A stretch of 44,483 nucleotides of DNA from contig CALXDL010000026.1 in NCBI GenBank assembly GCA_944387055.1, forward strand, positions 1 to 44,483, given 5' to 3'. This stretch comes from an uncultured Oscillospiraceae bacterium. Its GTDB lineage: Bacteria; Bacillota; Clostridia; Oscillospirales; Oscillospiraceae. A program made the translations under genes and the position numbers. Of the stretch, positions 7,186 through 16,724 are shown piece by piece. The notes under the pieces were generated by a model that saw only the letters and a program-made list of their open reading frames with translations, was not told the origin of the DNA and ran no database searches. The first letter of the stretch is position 1. The number at the start of each line of letters is the position of its first letter.

Positions 7186-8301
7186 ATGATGAGATTCTCC
7201 TGCGAAAAAGCCCTGCTACAAAGCGCTATCGCGGTCACAGGCCGCGCCGTGGCGCAAAAGAGCTCCATCCCTGCGCTGGAGGGGCTGCTGCTCCATGTAG
7301 ACACACAGCTGACCGTGTCCGGTTACAACATGCAGACCGGCATCCGCACCGCTGTCTCCGCCTCCGTCACGGAACCGGGCGACATCGTGCTCAATGCCCG
7401 CCTTTTCGGTGACATCATCCGCCGGATGCCGGATGATGTGGTGACCTTCACCGCCGACGACAAACATCTGGTCCATCTCTCCTGCGGGGACGCGGATTTC
7501 GAGATCCTGGGTCTCTCCGCAGCGGACTATCCCGATCTTCCGGATGTGGAGGATGAGTTCTCCGTATCTCTCCCCCAAAAGACGCTGCGCGCTATGATCG
7601 AGGAGACGGCCTTCGCTGTCTCCACCAATGAGAGCCGCCCGGTCCACACCGGTGCCCTCTTCGAGATCACGGACAAAGGTCTCACCATGGTGGCCGTGGA
7701 CGGTTTCCGGCTGGCGATCCGGCGGGAGCCTCTGGAGAAGATCGAGGGCGGTGCGTTCTCCTTCGTAGCGCCCGGCTCTGCCCTCAATGAGGTCAAGAGC
7801 ATCTGCGCTGACAGCGAGGACCTTGCCTGTGTCACCCTGGGAAAACGCCATATCCTGTTCGAAGTGGGCGAGACGGAGCTGATCTGCCGCCGCCTGGAGG
7901 GAGAGTTCCTGGATTATAAGAACGCGATCCCCAGGAAGAACCCTATCACGGTCGTGGCAGATACCAAGAGCCTGATCGAGAGCATCGACCGGGTGTCTGT
8001 GGTGATATCGGACAAGCTCAAGAGCCCTGTGCGGTGCCTGTTCGATCATGACAAAGTCTTGCTGTCCGCCAAGACCGGGAACGGAGAGGCGAAGGACGTA
8101 TGCCGTCTGGCTGGAGACGGAGGAGGCCTGGAGATCGGCTTCAACAACCGGTATCTTACCGAGGCCTTGCGCTATGCGCCTGCGGATACGGTGAAGATCG
8201 AACTGAACACCGGCGTCTCCCCGGCCATCATCGTCCCGACAGAGGGCGAGGAGAACTTCCTCTATATGGTCCTGCCTGTACGGCTCAAGAGCGCGGAGTG
8301 A
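7186..8301 (+). CDS. dnaN: DNA polymerase III beta sliding clamp
   Basis: A 371-residue ring-forming clamp that tethers polymerase III to DNA. The sequence follows the family from MMRFSCEKALLQSAIAVTGRAV-like onset through SSIPALEGLLL and the C-terminal FLYMVLPVRL. Length is typical. The frame is open further upstream into the oriC region, but homology and the AGAGAGGAAGCG site support a start at the ATGATG (7186 or 7189). It is followed by yaaA and recF, which overlap each other, indicating one transcription unit. Confidence 0.96.
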   Translation: MMRFSCEKALLQSAIAVTGRAVAQKSSIPALEGLLLHVDTQLTVSGYNMQTGIRTAVSASVTEPGDIVLNARLFGDIIRRMPDDVVTFTADDKHLVHLSCGDADFEILGLSAADYPDLPDVEDEFSVSLPQKTLRAMIEETAFAVSTNESRPVHTGALFEITDKGLTMVAVDGFRLAIRREPLEKIEGGAFSFVAPGSALNEVKSICADSEDLACVTLGKRHILFEVGETELICRRLEGEFLDYKNAIPRKNPITVVADTKSLIESIDRVSVVISDKLKSPVRCLFDHDKVLLSAKTGNGEAKDVCRLAGDGGGLEIGFNNRYLTEALRYAPADTVKIELNTGVSPAIIVPTEGEENFLYMVLPVRLKSAE

Positions 8302-8305
8302 CGGT

Positions 8306-8524
8306 ATGGAGACGATCATCATCACGACAGAGTCGATCAAGCTTCAGGATCTTTTGAAATTCGCCAATTTGGTCGCATCCGGCGGTGAGGCCAAAAGCTA
8401 TATCCAGTCGGGAGAGGTCTTCGTCAATGGCGAGGTGTGTGCCATGCGGGGAAAGAAGATCCGCCCGGGGGACGATGTGTGCTTCCGCGGGGAGCACTAC
8501 ACAGTCGCTTATGCAGATCGATAG
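8306..8524 (+). CDS. yaaA: S4-domain RNA-binding protein YaaA
   Basis: A 72-residue single S4 domain protein. The sequence IKLQDLLKFANLVASGGEAK (11-30) followed by SGEVFVNGEV is the typical S4 fold core. In Bacillus the homologue lies between dnaN and recF and has been linked to ribosome assembly. Here it begins 4 bases after dnaN and its last 14 bases overlap recF, so translation is probably coupled. Confidence 0.93.
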   Translation: METIIITTESIKLQDLLKFANLVASGGEAKSYIQSGEVFVNGEVCAMRGKKIRPGDDVCFRGEHYTVAYADR

Positions 8525-9614
8525 CCTGGATCTCCAGTGCTTCCGCAATTACAGCTGCCAGAGGGCGGAATTCGACCCAAGATGCAACGTCATCTATGGA
8601 GAGAACGCCCAGGGGAAGACGAACTTGCTGGAGGCCATCGTCTATCTCTCCTGCGGGAAGTCCCCACGCGCCCGCACGGACCGGGAGATGATCGGCTTCG
8701 GCGCCTCGTGCGCCAGGATGACGGCTCAGGTGTCCGCCAGGGAACGGACGTTCCATGTCCAAGTGGATCTGTTCCGGGACCGGCGGCGCAGGATGTCGGT
8801 CAACCAGGTGCCGGCCAAGAACAGCGCCGCTCTCAGCCAGGTCTATCATACGGTGTTCTTCTGTCCGGAAGACCTGTATCTCATCCGGGAGGGGGCCGCC
8901 GCCAGGCGGCGCTTCATGGACACGGCCCTGTGTCAGCTCCGGCCTCGATATGCCGCGGCTTTGGCGGAATACAACCGGAGTTATGAGCATAAGACCCGCA
9001 TCCTGCGGGACAGTGAAGAGCGGCCGGATCTGCTGGAGACCCTGCCGGATTTCAACGAGCGGATGGTGAGGTTCGGCGCCGTGCTGATCCATTACCGCGA
9101 TCAGTTCGCCAGCCGTCTGGGAGAGTATGCGGCGCTCCATCATCATGAGTGTTCCGGCGGGCGGGAACAGCTGGAGGTGCGCTACCGCACGGTGTCCTCC
9201 ATCGAAGATCCATCTCTCCCCGTACAGACGCTGATGGAGCAGCTGCGCGACCATATGGCCGCCCATCAGGCGGCGGAGCGGGCGTCCCGCCTGTGTCTGT
9301 CAGGTCCGCATAAGGACGACCTGGTCGTCACCATCAACGGGGCGGAGGCGAAGACCTATTCCTCCCAGGGGCAGACCCGTACAGCGGCCTTGGCCCTCAA
9401 GCTGGCAGAGCGGGAGATCTATAGGAATGCCACCGGCGAGTATCCGGTGCTGCTTTTAGACGACGTGCTCAGTGAGCTGGACCCACGCCGTCAAGAATTC
9501 GTCCTCAACCGCATCACAGGCGGCCAGGTGTTCATCACCTGCTGTGAGGATGACCGTCTGGCGGCGCTCTTGGGCGGGAAAGTCGTGCATGTAGAGAATG
9601 GGAAGCTCTATTGA
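8511..9614 (+). CDS. recF: DNA replication/repair protein RecF
   Basis: A 367-residue SMC-like ATPase that acts with RecO and RecR to load RecA at gapped DNA. Walker A is GENAQGKT (30-37), the ABC-type signature is LSGPHKDDL (about 262-270), and Walker B is LLLDDVLSELD near the C terminus. An upstream in-frame extension exists, but MQIDSLDLQCFRNY is the conserved N terminus. The start lies inside the end of yaaA. Confidence 0.96.
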   Translation: MQIDSLDLQCFRNYSCQRAEFDPRCNVIYGENAQGKTNLLEAIVYLSCGKSPRARTDREMIGFGASCARMTAQVSARERTFHVQVDLFRDRRRRMSVNQVPAKNSAALSQVYHTVFFCPEDLYLIREGAAARRRFMDTALCQLRPRYAAALAEYNRSYEHKTRILRDSEERPDLLETLPDFNERMVRFGAVLIHYRDQFASRLGEYAALHHHECSGGREQLEVRYRTVSSIEDPSLPVQTLMEQLRDHMAAHQAAERASRLCLSGPHKDDLVVTINGAEAKTYSSQGQTRTAALALKLAEREIYRNATGEYPVLLLDDVLSELDPRRQEFVLNRITGGQVFITCCEDDRLAALLGGKVVHVENGKLY

Positions 9615-9653
9615 CATCTTGGCCCAGATCAGCGGCTGGAAGGAGGAGCGCAT

Positions 9654-9965
9654 ATGTTCCATGTCTTATTGGCGCTGCCGGCACTCGCGGTATTCGGCGT
9701 GATGGCAGGCGTCGTGCTGGCGGTGATGTTCGCTCTCCTGTGCGCGGCATTCCTCATCCAGCTGCTGCTGGGGCTTTTTTGCCGCACGCTGCGCTGGCTC
9801 ATATGGGTCCCTGCGGCAGTGGGAGCCGCCGGCCTGATCGTGTGCCTGCTGGCATCCTTGCCGGTGGCCGTGTCCGTCATCGTGGTGTTCTGGCTGGCAT
9901 ACGGCCTCGCAGTCGCCTGCGGCGCGATCTTATCCTGGTTTTTGCGGAAGATCTTCCGGATCTGA
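9654..9965 (+). CDS. Small integral membrane protein, unknown function
   Basis: A 103-residue, almost wholly hydrophobic protein with three likely membrane helices (about 8-40, 48-68 and 70-97) and a basic end FLRKIFRI. A strong AAGGAGGAG site precedes the ATG. It sits between recF and remB, where many Firmicutes have no gene. No domain is recognised and no catalytic motif is visible. Codon use matches its neighbours, so it is probably resident rather than newly acquired. Confidence 0.7.
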   Translation: MFHVLLALPALAVFGVMAGVVLAVMFALLCAAFLIQLLLGLFCRTLRWLIWVPAAVGAAGLIVCLLASLPVAVSVIVVFWLAYGLAVACGAILSWFLRKIFRI

Positions 9966-9988
9966 GACAGCAGAGAAAGGACGTACGG

Positions 9989-10255
9989 ATGTATCTCCAT
10001 CTTGGTCAGAACGAGATCATACCAGATCGAAGGATCATCGGGATATTCGATCTGGATAAATGCAGTTATGGCAAGCGCACACGGGAGTATCTGGCTTCTG
10101 CTGAAACAGAGGGCGTGGTGCTGGATGTGTCCGGCGATCTGCCGAAGTCCTTCGTGGTGTGCGACCACCCTTATCACCGGCAGATCGTATATTTGAGCCA
10201 GCTCTCCCCTGCCACGCTGCAAAGACGGGCGGATAGCCGCTCATTGGAGCTGTGA
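9989..10255 (+). CDS. remB: RemB/YaaB-like DUF370 regulator
   Basis: An 88-residue protein beginning MYLHLGQNEIIPDRRIIGIF, typical of the DUF370 family (RemA/RemB, YlzA/YaaB). In Bacillus, RemA-type proteins activate matrix and osmoprotection genes, and yaaB lies just after recF, as here. The conserved DLDKCSYGKRTREYL segment (22-36) follows. A longer open frame runs upstream, but this ATG with the nearby AGAAAGGA site fits the family N terminus exactly. Confidence 0.88.
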   Translation: MYLHLGQNEIIPDRRIIGIFDLDKCSYGKRTREYLASAETEGVVLDVSGDLPKSFVVCDHPYHRQIVYLSQLSPATLQRRADSRSLEL

Positions 10256-10300
10256 ACGCAGTTTTAGATATCGATAGGAACGCTCAAGGCAAGGAGAAAC

Positions 10301-10356
10301 GGGCCGGAACCGGTTCCGGCCCGGCTCTTCCTGCCTTGTGATGGGGGGATCCCCCC
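10301..10356. repeat. Two perfect palindromes upstream of gyrB
   Basis: A 22-base perfect palindrome built on GGGCCGGAACC (10301-10322) and a 14-base palindrome GGGGGGATCCCCCC (10343-10356) sit in the 117-base remB-gyrB gap. The second ends about 8 bases before the AGGAG site of gyrB. Neither has a T run. They could form cruciforms or mRNA hairpins that affect gyrB expression; function is unknown. Confidence 0.7.
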
Positions 10357-10372
10357 TTGAAAGGAGAACCAA

Positions 10373-12322
10373 ATGGCAGAAAACGAGAAACGCAATCCTA
10401 CCGCAGTGGATACGGAAAATGAGTACGATGCCTCTGAGATCCAAGTCTTGGAGGGATTGGAGGCTGTCCGTAAACGTCCCGGCATGTATATCGGCTCCAC
10501 ATCCGCTTCTGGCCTCCATCATCTAGTCTATGAGATCGTGGACAATGCGATCGATGAGGCGTTGGCCGGATACTGTACCGATATCTTGGTGCAGATCAAC
10601 GAAGGGGATACCATCACTGTAGTAGACAATGGCCGCGGCATCCCCGTAGATATCCAGGCGCAGACGGGGCGCCCTGCGCTGGAGGTCGTCTATACGGTCC
10701 TCCATGCAGGCGGCAAGTTCGGCGGCGGCGGATATAAGGTATCCGGCGGCCTCCACGGCGTGGGCGCCAGCGTGGTGGACGCCCTTGCCGAGTGGCTCAC
10801 CGTCCAGGTCCATCGGGACGGCAAGATCTACGAGATGAAGTTCTCACGCGGGAAGATCACGCAGGAGATGACAGTGGTCGGGGAGACGGACCACACCGGC
10901 ACAACGGTCACCTTCAAGCCGGATCCGGAGATGTTCGAAGACACAGTGTATGATTATGAGACCCTCCACACCCGGATGCGGGAAGAGGCGTTCTTAAACG
11001 CCGGCCTGCGGATCCGCACGGTGGACAAGCGCCCCGGCCGGGAGCAGGAAGACAATATGTGCTATGCGGGAGGCATCCGGGAATTCGTCTCCTGGCTCAA
11101 CCGCAGCAGAGATACGCTCCATCCACAGGCCATCTATATGTCCGGCACCCGGGACGACTCCATGGCGGAAGTGGCCATGCAGTATAACGACGGTTATAGC
11201 GAGACCATCCTGTCGTTCGCCAACAATGTCCATACGCCGGAAGGCGGCATGCACGAAGAGGGGTTCAAGCGTGCGCTGACCAACGTGCTCAACGCCTATG
11301 GGCGGAAGATCAAGATGCTCAAGGACGATGAGAAGGTCTCTGGCGAAGATTGCCGGGAGGGCCTCACCTGCGTGATATCCGTGAAGCTGACGGATGCCCA
11401 GTTCGAGGGACAGACCAAGGCCAAACTGGGCAACAGTGAGATGCGGACGCTGGTGAACAACATCGTCTCTGAGAAGCTGGAGATATTCCTGGAGGAGAAT
11501 CCCCAGGTGGGCCGGATGATATTGGACAAGGCCCTCACTGCCAATCGTGCCCGAGAGGCGGCGAAAAAAGCCAGAGAGTCGATCCGGAGGAAGACGGCCC
11601 TGGGAGGCGCGGCCATGCCGGACAAGCTGCGGGACTGCAATGAGAACGATCCGGAGCTCACAGAGCTCTATATCGTCGAGGGCGATTCCGCTGGCGGCTC
11701 CGCCACACAGGGACGGGATTCCCGTTTCCAGGCCATCCTCCCTCTCTGGGGAAAGATGCTCAATGTGGAGAAAGCGCGGGCGGACAAAGTCTATGGGAAC
11801 GACAAGCTCCAGCCGGTCATCACGGCCCTGGGCGCCGGTATCGGCGACGAGTTCGACCTGAACAAGCTGCGCTATCACAAAGTCATCATCATGGCCGATG
11901 CCGATGTGGACGGATCGCATATCCGCACGCTCCTGCTGACGTTCTTCTTCCGTTTCATGCGGCCTCTGATCGAGCATGGATATGTCTATTCCGCTGTGCC
12001 GCCTCTTTATAAGCTGGTGCGGGGCAAGACCACCCGCGTGGCGTTCTCCGACGAAGAGCGGGACGCCGTCTCTGCCGAGCTGCGGGGAGACAATCCCAAT
12101 ACCAAAGTGGTCATCAGCCGCTTCAAGGGCTTGGGCGAGATGGACTATCATGAGCTCTGGGAGACCACCATGGACCCAGAGACCCGCACGCTGCGGCGCA
12201 TCACGCTGGATGATGCCGTGGCCGCGGATGAGACCTTCACTGTCCTCATGGGCGAGAAGGTGGAGCCGCGGAAGGAATTCATCGAGAAGAACGCCAGATA
12301 CGCTGTGAACCTGGACTATTAA
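10373..12322 (+). CDS. gyrB: DNA gyrase subunit B
   Basis: The 649-residue ATPase subunit of gyrase. The GHKL ATPase fold begins with [17 protein letters not shown] and has [13 protein letters not shown] and DNGRGIPVD. The transducer region contains [15 protein letters not shown], and the TOPRIM domain has [11 protein letters not shown] and the [16 protein letters not shown] acidic cluster. The C terminus [20 protein letters not shown] is complete. With gyrA (15 bases downstream) it forms the A2B2 enzyme that introduces negative supercoils. Confidence 0.98.
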   Translation: MAENEKRNPTAVDTENEYDASEIQVLEGLEAVRKRPGMYIGSTSASGLHHLVYEIVDNAIDEALAGYCTDILVQINEGDTITVVDNGRGIPVDIQAQTGRPALEVVYTVLHAGGKFGGGGYKVSGGLHGVGASVVDALAEWLTVQVHRDGKIYEMKFSRGKITQEMTVVGETDHTGTTVTFKPDPEMFEDTVYDYETLHTRMREEAFLNAGLRIRTVDKRPGREQEDNMCYAGGIREFVSWLNRSRDTLHPQAIYMSGTRDDSMAEVAMQYNDGYSETILSFANNVHTPEGGMHEEGFKRALTNVLNAYGRKIKMLKDDEKVSGEDCREGLTCVISVKLTDAQFEGQTKAKLGNSEMRTLVNNIVSEKLEIFLEENPQVGRMILDKALTANRAREAAKKARESIRRKTALGGAAMPDKLRDCNENDPELTELYIVEGDSAGGSATQGRDSRFQAILPLWGKMLNVEKARADKVYGNDKLQPVITALGAGIGDEFDLNKLRYHKVIIMADADVDGSHIRTLLLTFFFRFMRPLIEHGYVYSAVPPLYKLVRGKTTRVAFSDEERDAVSAELRGDNPNTKVVISRFKGLGEMDYHELWETTMDPETRTLRRITLDDAVAADETFTVLMGEKVEPRKEFIEKNARYAVNLDY

Positions 12323-12337
12323 AGGAGGGATACCGAC

Positions 12338-14842
12338 ATGAGCAAGAAACCCCAATACGATCCTGAGGAGATCCGGTATCCTGATCAGAAGATCGTGGAG
12401 TCTCCGCTGGTCCCGGAGATGGAGAAGTCCTATATCGAATATGCCATGAGCGTCATCGTGGGCCGGGCCCTGCCGGACGTGCGGGACGGTCTCAAACCGG
12501 TCCACCGCCGGATCCTCTACGCGATGTACGAGGACGGCCTCACGGCGGACAAGCCGTTCAAGAAGTCTGCCACCTGCGTGGGCGACGTCCTTGGCCGTTA
12601 TCATCCCCATGGAGATGGCTCGGTCTATGACGCCCTGGTCCGCCTGGCGCAGGACTTCTCCATGCGCTATCCGCTGATCGAAGGACACGGGAACTTCGGT
12701 TCCGTGGATGGCGATCCTCCGGCTGCCTACCGGTATACGGAGGCCCGCCTTGCCCGTCTCTCTGAGGAGATGCTGCGGGATCTGGAGAAGGATACCGTGG
12801 ATTGGGACCCCAACTTCGACGAGTCCAGGAAGGAGCCGCGGGTCCTCCCCTCCCGCTTCCCGAACTTGCTGGTCAATGGTTCCAGCGGCATCGCCGTCGG
12901 CATGGCCACCAACATCCCGCCGCATAACCTGCGGGAAGTGATCGGCGCATGCATCCATGTGTTGGACGATCCCAACGCCACCCTCGGTGACTTGATGCAG
13001 TACATCAAGGGGCCGGATTTCCCCACGAAGGGCATCATCATGGGCCGCAGCGGCATCCGGCAGGCCTATGCCACCGGCCGCGGCCGCCTCGTCATCCGGG
13101 CCCGGCACGAGTTCGAGGAATTCGGCAAGGACCGTACCCGCATCATCATCACTGAGATCCCTTATCAGGTCAACAAGCGCATGCGCATCAAGAGCATGGC
13201 GGACCAGGGGGAGGACAAGCGGCTGGAGGGGATATCGGACATCCGGGACGAATCGGACCGCAACGGTATGCGCATCGTCATCGAGCTCAAGCGGGACGCC
13301 AATCCCCAGGTGGTGCTCAACCGCCTCTTTGCCCAGACGCAGCTGCAGACCACGTTCGCCATCAATATGCTGGCGCTGGTGCAGGATCAGTCTCAGCCGA
13401 AGATCCTCTCCCTGCGCCATATCATCGACGAATATCTCACCTTCCAAGAGGAGATCATCATCCGCCGCACCCGCTATGATCTGAAGAAGGCACAGGACCG
13501 CGCGCATCTGTTGGAAGGACTCCTGGTGGCTCAGGACAACATCGACGAGGTCATCAAGATCATCCGCACCAGCTATGACGACGCCAAAGAACGCCTGTGT
13601 GCCCGCTTTGGTCTGGATGACATCCAGGCCCAGGCCATCCTGGACATGCGCTTGAAGGCGCTCCAGGGTCTGGACCGGGAAAAGCTGGAGGCGGAATACA
13701 AGGAGCTGGAGGAGAAGATCGCCTGGTATCAGAAGGTCCTCTCTGACGAGCAGTTGGTCCGCCAGATCCTGAAGGAGGAGCTCCAGGCCATCTCTGACAA
13801 GTTCGGGGACGACCGGATCACGGAGATCCAAGACGTGGAAGACGAGATCGACATCGAGGATCTGATCGAAGAGGAGGACTGCGTGTTCACCCTCACCCAG
13901 GCGGGCTATATCAAGCGCACTCCCGTCAGTGAGTACACGGCCCAGTCCAAGGGCGGTATGGGAAAGAAAGGCATCACCACCCGGGAAGAGGACTATGTGG
14001 TGGATGTGTTCACCGCTTCCACCCACGACTATATCCTCTTCTTCACCGATACCGGCAAGGTCTATCGGAAGAAAGGGTATCAGATCCCCGAGAGCGGGAA
14101 AGCGGCCAAGGGGACCAACATCGTCAATATCCTGCAGGTGGAGCAGGGAGAGCGGGTCCAGACCATGATCCACACCCGTTCCATCGAAGACGATGGACGG
14201 TATCTCTTCATGATCACCCGGAACGGAACGGTCAAGCGCCTGCCCGCGGCGACGCTGAAGAACCTGCGCAACAATGGCATCCGGGCGCTGCGGATGGATG
14301 AGGGCGACCAGCTCATCTCCGTCCGTGAGACGGATGGGCAGCAGAATATCCTGATCGCCACCCACGACGGACAGGCCGTTTGCTTCGATGAGAACGACGT
14401 GCGTCCCATGGGACGGGACGCCGTAGGTGTGCGGGGCATCCGGCTGCGCGAGGGCGACTACGTGGTGGGAGCCGCCCGGGCCAAGCCCGGTCATCAGGTC
14501 CTCACCATCACGGAGAACGGATATGGAAAGCGGACGCCTGTGGAAGATTACCGCATCACCAATCGCGGAGGCCTTGGCATCCGCAACCACCTGCTGACGG
14601 AGAAGACCGGCGGCGTCGTGGGGATCAAAGTGGTGGATGGGACTGAGGATCTGCTGCTGATGACCCAGAACGGCATCTTGATCCGCACGCCGGTGGAGAA
14701 CATCCGCACCGCTGGCCGCTCCACGCAGGGCGTCATCGTCATGCGCTTCAAGGAGGAGGGCGACCAGGTGATCTCCATGGCCCTCACGGACCATGAGGAG
14801 AGCGGCGAGACGGAGCAGGATATCCCGGAGAACGAGGCCTGA
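12338..14842 (+). CDS. gyrA: DNA gyrase subunit A
   Basis: The 834-residue breakage-reunion subunit. The winged-helix region has [17 protein letters not shown] (44-60) and the active tyrosine Y133 in the YRYTEARL stretch. The C-terminal beta-pinwheel carries repeated YxxxxTxxG-type blades, with a GyrA-box-like QSKGGMG where the consensus is QRRGGKG. In the quinolone-determining region the sequence is HGDGSVYD (91-98), which places glycine where Escherichia coli has Ser83. A GGAGG site precedes the ATG. The stop codon overlaps the rnhA start. Confidence 0.97.
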   Translation: MSKKPQYDPEEIRYPDQKIVESPLVPEMEKSYIEYAMSVIVGRALPDVRDGLKPVHRRILYAMYEDGLTADKPFKKSATCVGDVLGRYHPHGDGSVYDALVRLAQDFSMRYPLIEGHGNFGSVDGDPPAAYRYTEARLARLSEEMLRDLEKDTVDWDPNFDESRKEPRVLPSRFPNLLVNGSSGIAVGMATNIPPHNLREVIGACIHVLDDPNATLGDLMQYIKGPDFPTKGIIMGRSGIRQAYATGRGRLVIRARHEFEEFGKDRTRIIITEIPYQVNKRMRIKSMADQGEDKRLEGISDIRDESDRNGMRIVIELKRDANPQVVLNRLFAQTQLQTTFAINMLALVQDQSQPKILSLRHIIDEYLTFQEEIIIRRTRYDLKKAQDRAHLLEGLLVAQDNIDEVIKIIRTSYDDAKERLCARFGLDDIQAQAILDMRLKALQGLDREKLEAEYKELEEKIAWYQKVLSDEQLVRQILKEELQAISDKFGDDRITEIQDVEDEIDIEDLIEEEDCVFTLTQAGYIKRTPVSEYTAQSKGGMGKKGITTREEDYVVDVFTASTHDYILFFTDTGKVYRKKGYQIPESGKAAKGTNIVNILQVEQGERVQTMIHTRSIEDDGRYLFMITRNGTVKRLPAATLKNLRNNGIRALRMDEGDQLISVRETDGQQNILIATHDGQAVCFDENDVRPMGRDAVGVRGIRLREGDYVVGAARAKPGHQVLTITENGYGKRTPVEDYRITNRGGLGIRNHLLTEKTGGVVGIKVVDGTEDLLLMTQNGILIRTPVENIRTAGRSTQGVIVMRFKEEGDQVISMALTDHEESGETEQDIPENEA

Positions 14843-15279
14843 TGAAGACAGTCACGATCTACACTGACGGCGCCTGCTCCGGAAATCCCGGTCCCGGCGG
14901 GTGGGGGGCCATCCTGTTGTATGGCCCCCATAAGCGGGAGCTCTCCGGCGGCGCGGCGGATACCACCAACAACCGCATGGAGCTCACCGCCGTGATCGAG
15001 GCCCTGCGCCAGCTGAAGGAACCCTGTGAAGTGGAGCTGTGGTCCGACTCCAAATATGTGATCGACGGGCTCTCTAAGGGCTGGGCCAAGAGCTGGAAGG
15101 CCAGAGGATGGAAGAAAGCGGACAAGAAGCCGGCCCTCAATCCGGATCTCTGGGACCAGCTCCTCTCTCTGACGGAGCGCCATGTGCTGCGTTACCACTG
15201 GGTCAAGGGGCACGCAGAGGATCCCTATAACGAGCGCTGTGACCAGATGGCCGTGGCTGAAAGCCAGAAATACAAGTGA
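14842..15279 (+). CDS. rnhA: Ribonuclease HI
   Basis: A 145-residue type 1 RNase H that removes RNA from RNA-DNA hybrids such as primers and R-loops. All catalytic residues are present: D9 ([14 protein letters not shown]), E47 (NNRMELTAV), D69 (WSDSKYV) and D134, with helper H124 in [10 protein letters not shown]. The start ATG shares a base with the gyrA TGA stop, so translation is likely coupled. It is the last gene of the rightward replication block. Confidence 0.97.
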   Translation: MKTVTIYTDGACSGNPGPGGWGAILLYGPHKRELSGGAADTTNNRMELTAVIEALRQLKEPCEVELWSDSKYVIDGLSKGWAKSWKARGWKKADKKPALNPDLWDQLLSLTERHVLRYHWVKGHAEDPYNERCDQMAVAESQKYK

Positions 15280-15384
15280 ATCACCTTACTAAAGGGACAG
15301 GATGGATAATTTGGGAGAAAAAGCGAAACATTCACAAATTGTTCACGCAGAAAACATCATTCCGTCATAATTATTGGGTATCTT

Positions 15385-15480
15385 ATACTCAAGCAAAGGG
15401 TCCTCCCAAACCCGATGCGTTTTCTCCCTCCTAAAACACACACAGCAAGAAGGACCGCCATCTGGCGGTCCTTCTTGTGT
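15385..15480 (+). ncRNA. Candidate short C-rich RNA upstream of a strong terminator
   Basis: After rnhA there is a promoter-like pair TTCACG (15340s), about 18 bases, CATAAT (near 15370) and a nearby TATACT, then a short C-rich stretch with CCTCCC and CCCTCC, then a perfect 15-base-pair hairpin at 15446-15477. No reading frame of note is present. It may be a small RNA whose C-rich loops could pair with ribosome-binding sites, or only the tail of the rnhA transcript. Exact ends are guesses. Confidence 0.25.
15446..15480. terminator. Bidirectional terminator between rnhA and the ornithine cyclodeaminase gene
   Basis: CAAGAAGGACCGCCA and TGGCGGTCCTTCTTG are exact inverted copies with a minimal loop, giving a stem of up to 15 base pairs. 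It separates convergent genes and has T-rich ends on both strands. Confidence 0.88.
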
Positions 15481-15493
15481 CTTCAGATGCGGT

Positions 15494-16579
15494 TCAGATC
15501 AAGTCCAGCCCCTTGCTGAGGTTCACGATGAAATCTTGGACGTTGGTGACGATGCCGCGCGCGGAGAGGCTGCCCCGGTCGCTGAGTTTATTGACCGCGA
15601 ACTCAGATACATCCACGCAATAAAAGTAGACCTGGCGCACCGTGCCGTCCGGCAGCACCCGATAAGAGGGTGTCATGTTCCCTGTGGCGATGGTGTGGAG
15701 CGCAGTAGCCATGCAGATGACAGTGGTAGCGGAGCGGATCTGGGCGCGCATGGCGTCCTGGGCGGCGTAGACATCATGGATCACCGGCGGGAGAGGACCG
15801 TCGTCCCGGATGGAGCCTGCCAATACATAGGGCACGCCCATCCTCTCACAGGCGTGGAGGATCCCGTTGTCGATCCCCTCTGCCTGCAAAAAGGCGGAGA
15901 CAGAGCCATGGAATCGGACACGGTTGATGGTGTCCAGATGATTGTAATGGCCCAAGGGCCGGCTCTCTTGGGTATAGATGTCCTGACCAAGGGCGGTCCC
16001 TAAGTACGCAGCTTCCAGATCGTGGGTGGCCAGGGCATTCCCGGCCAGGATGGCGTGGACATATCCGCTCTCTACCAGGCGGGAGAAGGCGAAACGGGCA
16101 TCATGATCGAAGGCGAAGGCGGGGCCCATCACCCAGACCACCTTGCCATGGTCCCGCTCGTGGCGCAGCAATTCATAGAGCTCGTCATAATCCCGGGAAT
16201 AAGCTGTCTCTCTGGAGCGGCCCTGCCGGAACGCGAATAGCTCCTGCTGCCGGCGTGCCTCTTGGAAGCCGTCTGGATGTACGAAGATGCCCTCTTCTCC
16301 CCGCTCTGTGCGGCCAACGGCCACCAACTCTCCCTGGCGCAGGCGGCGGAACTCCGTCACTTCGATCGCGTCGCCTGCCAGCACTGCCACACAGTCCATC
16401 CGGCTCTCCTCCGCCAGGAGCCATCGGCCCCCTACGCGGAAGTACTCTGGGAAGATACTCATGGCGTGGAACCCATCCGGCGCCACGCCGTCCCGCGGAG
16501 CAGGCAGGAAGACGGCGTCCGGCGCGTCCTGCAGGGCGGAAAAGTCCGGCGGAGAATAGGGGCGCAGAGAAAAAGACAT
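15494..16579 (-). CDS. TIGR00300-family (LOR/SDH-type) ornithine cyclodeaminase-like protein
   Basis: A 361-residue cytoplasmic protein with the LOR/SDH-type signature GNALATHDLEAAYLGTALGQ (about 205-225) followed by HYNHLDTINRVR. Members of TIGR00300 include the archaeal NAD-dependent ornithine cyclodeaminase (ornithine to proline plus ammonia) and form the C-terminal domain of cyanobacterial ArgZ/AgrE enzymes; here the arginine-dihydrolase N-terminal domain is absent. The start at 16579 follows AAGGAGGAC; an upstream extension runs through the promoter and is rejected. It is divergent from nadE. The family call is firm, the exact substrate is inferred. Confidence 0.8.
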   Translation of the reverse strand: MSFSLRPYSPPDFSALQDAPDAVFLPAPRDGVAPDGFHAMSIFPEYFRVGGRWLLAEESRMDCVAVLAGDAIEVTEFRRLRQGELVAVGRTERGEEGIFVHPDGFQEARRQQELFAFRQGRSRETAYSRDYDELYELLRHERDHGKVVWVMGPAFAFDHDARFAFSRLVESGYVHAILAGNALATHDLEAAYLGTALGQDIYTQESRPLGHYNHLDTINRVRFHGSVSAFLQAEGIDNGILHACERMGVPYVLAGSIRDDGPLPPVIHDVYAAQDAMRAQIRSATTVICMATALHTIATGNMTPSYRVLPDGTVRQVYFYCVDVSEFAVNKLSDRGSLSARGIVTNVQDFIVNLSKGLDLI

Positions 16580-16617
16580 CGATAAGTCCTCCTTCGTCAA
16601 AAGGTGATCGTACTTCC

Positions 16618-16646
16618 ATGCTATCAGAGGATATGGGCACTCGCAA
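16618..16646 (-). promoter_or_regulatory. Leftward promoter of the ornithine cyclodeaminase-like gene
   Basis: Read leftward: TTGCGA (16646-16641), 17 bases, TAGCAT (16623-16618). It is nearly back to back with the nadE promoter, whose -35 begins 12 bases away. Confidence 0.65.
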
Positions 16647-16657
16647 GACCCTTTTTC

Positions 16658-16686
16658 TTGTAAAACGGGAAAGGGCGGTGTACAAT
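16658..16686 (+). promoter_or_regulatory. Promoter of nadE
   Basis: TTGTAA (16658-16663), 17 bases, TACAAT (16681-16686). The predicted leader to the nadE ATG is about 32 bases and includes AAAGGAGG. Confidence 0.82.
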
Positions 16687-16724
16687 ACCTCTGATCAGAT
16701 CTTCTCGCAAAGGAGGTTATTACG

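Noticed and set aside
10994-14794. A 1266-codon open frame antisense to gyrB and gyrA
   Set aside because: It is an artefact of GC-rich codon use in the real genes. The product is rich in H, D, L and R with no recognisable domain and crosses two real genes.
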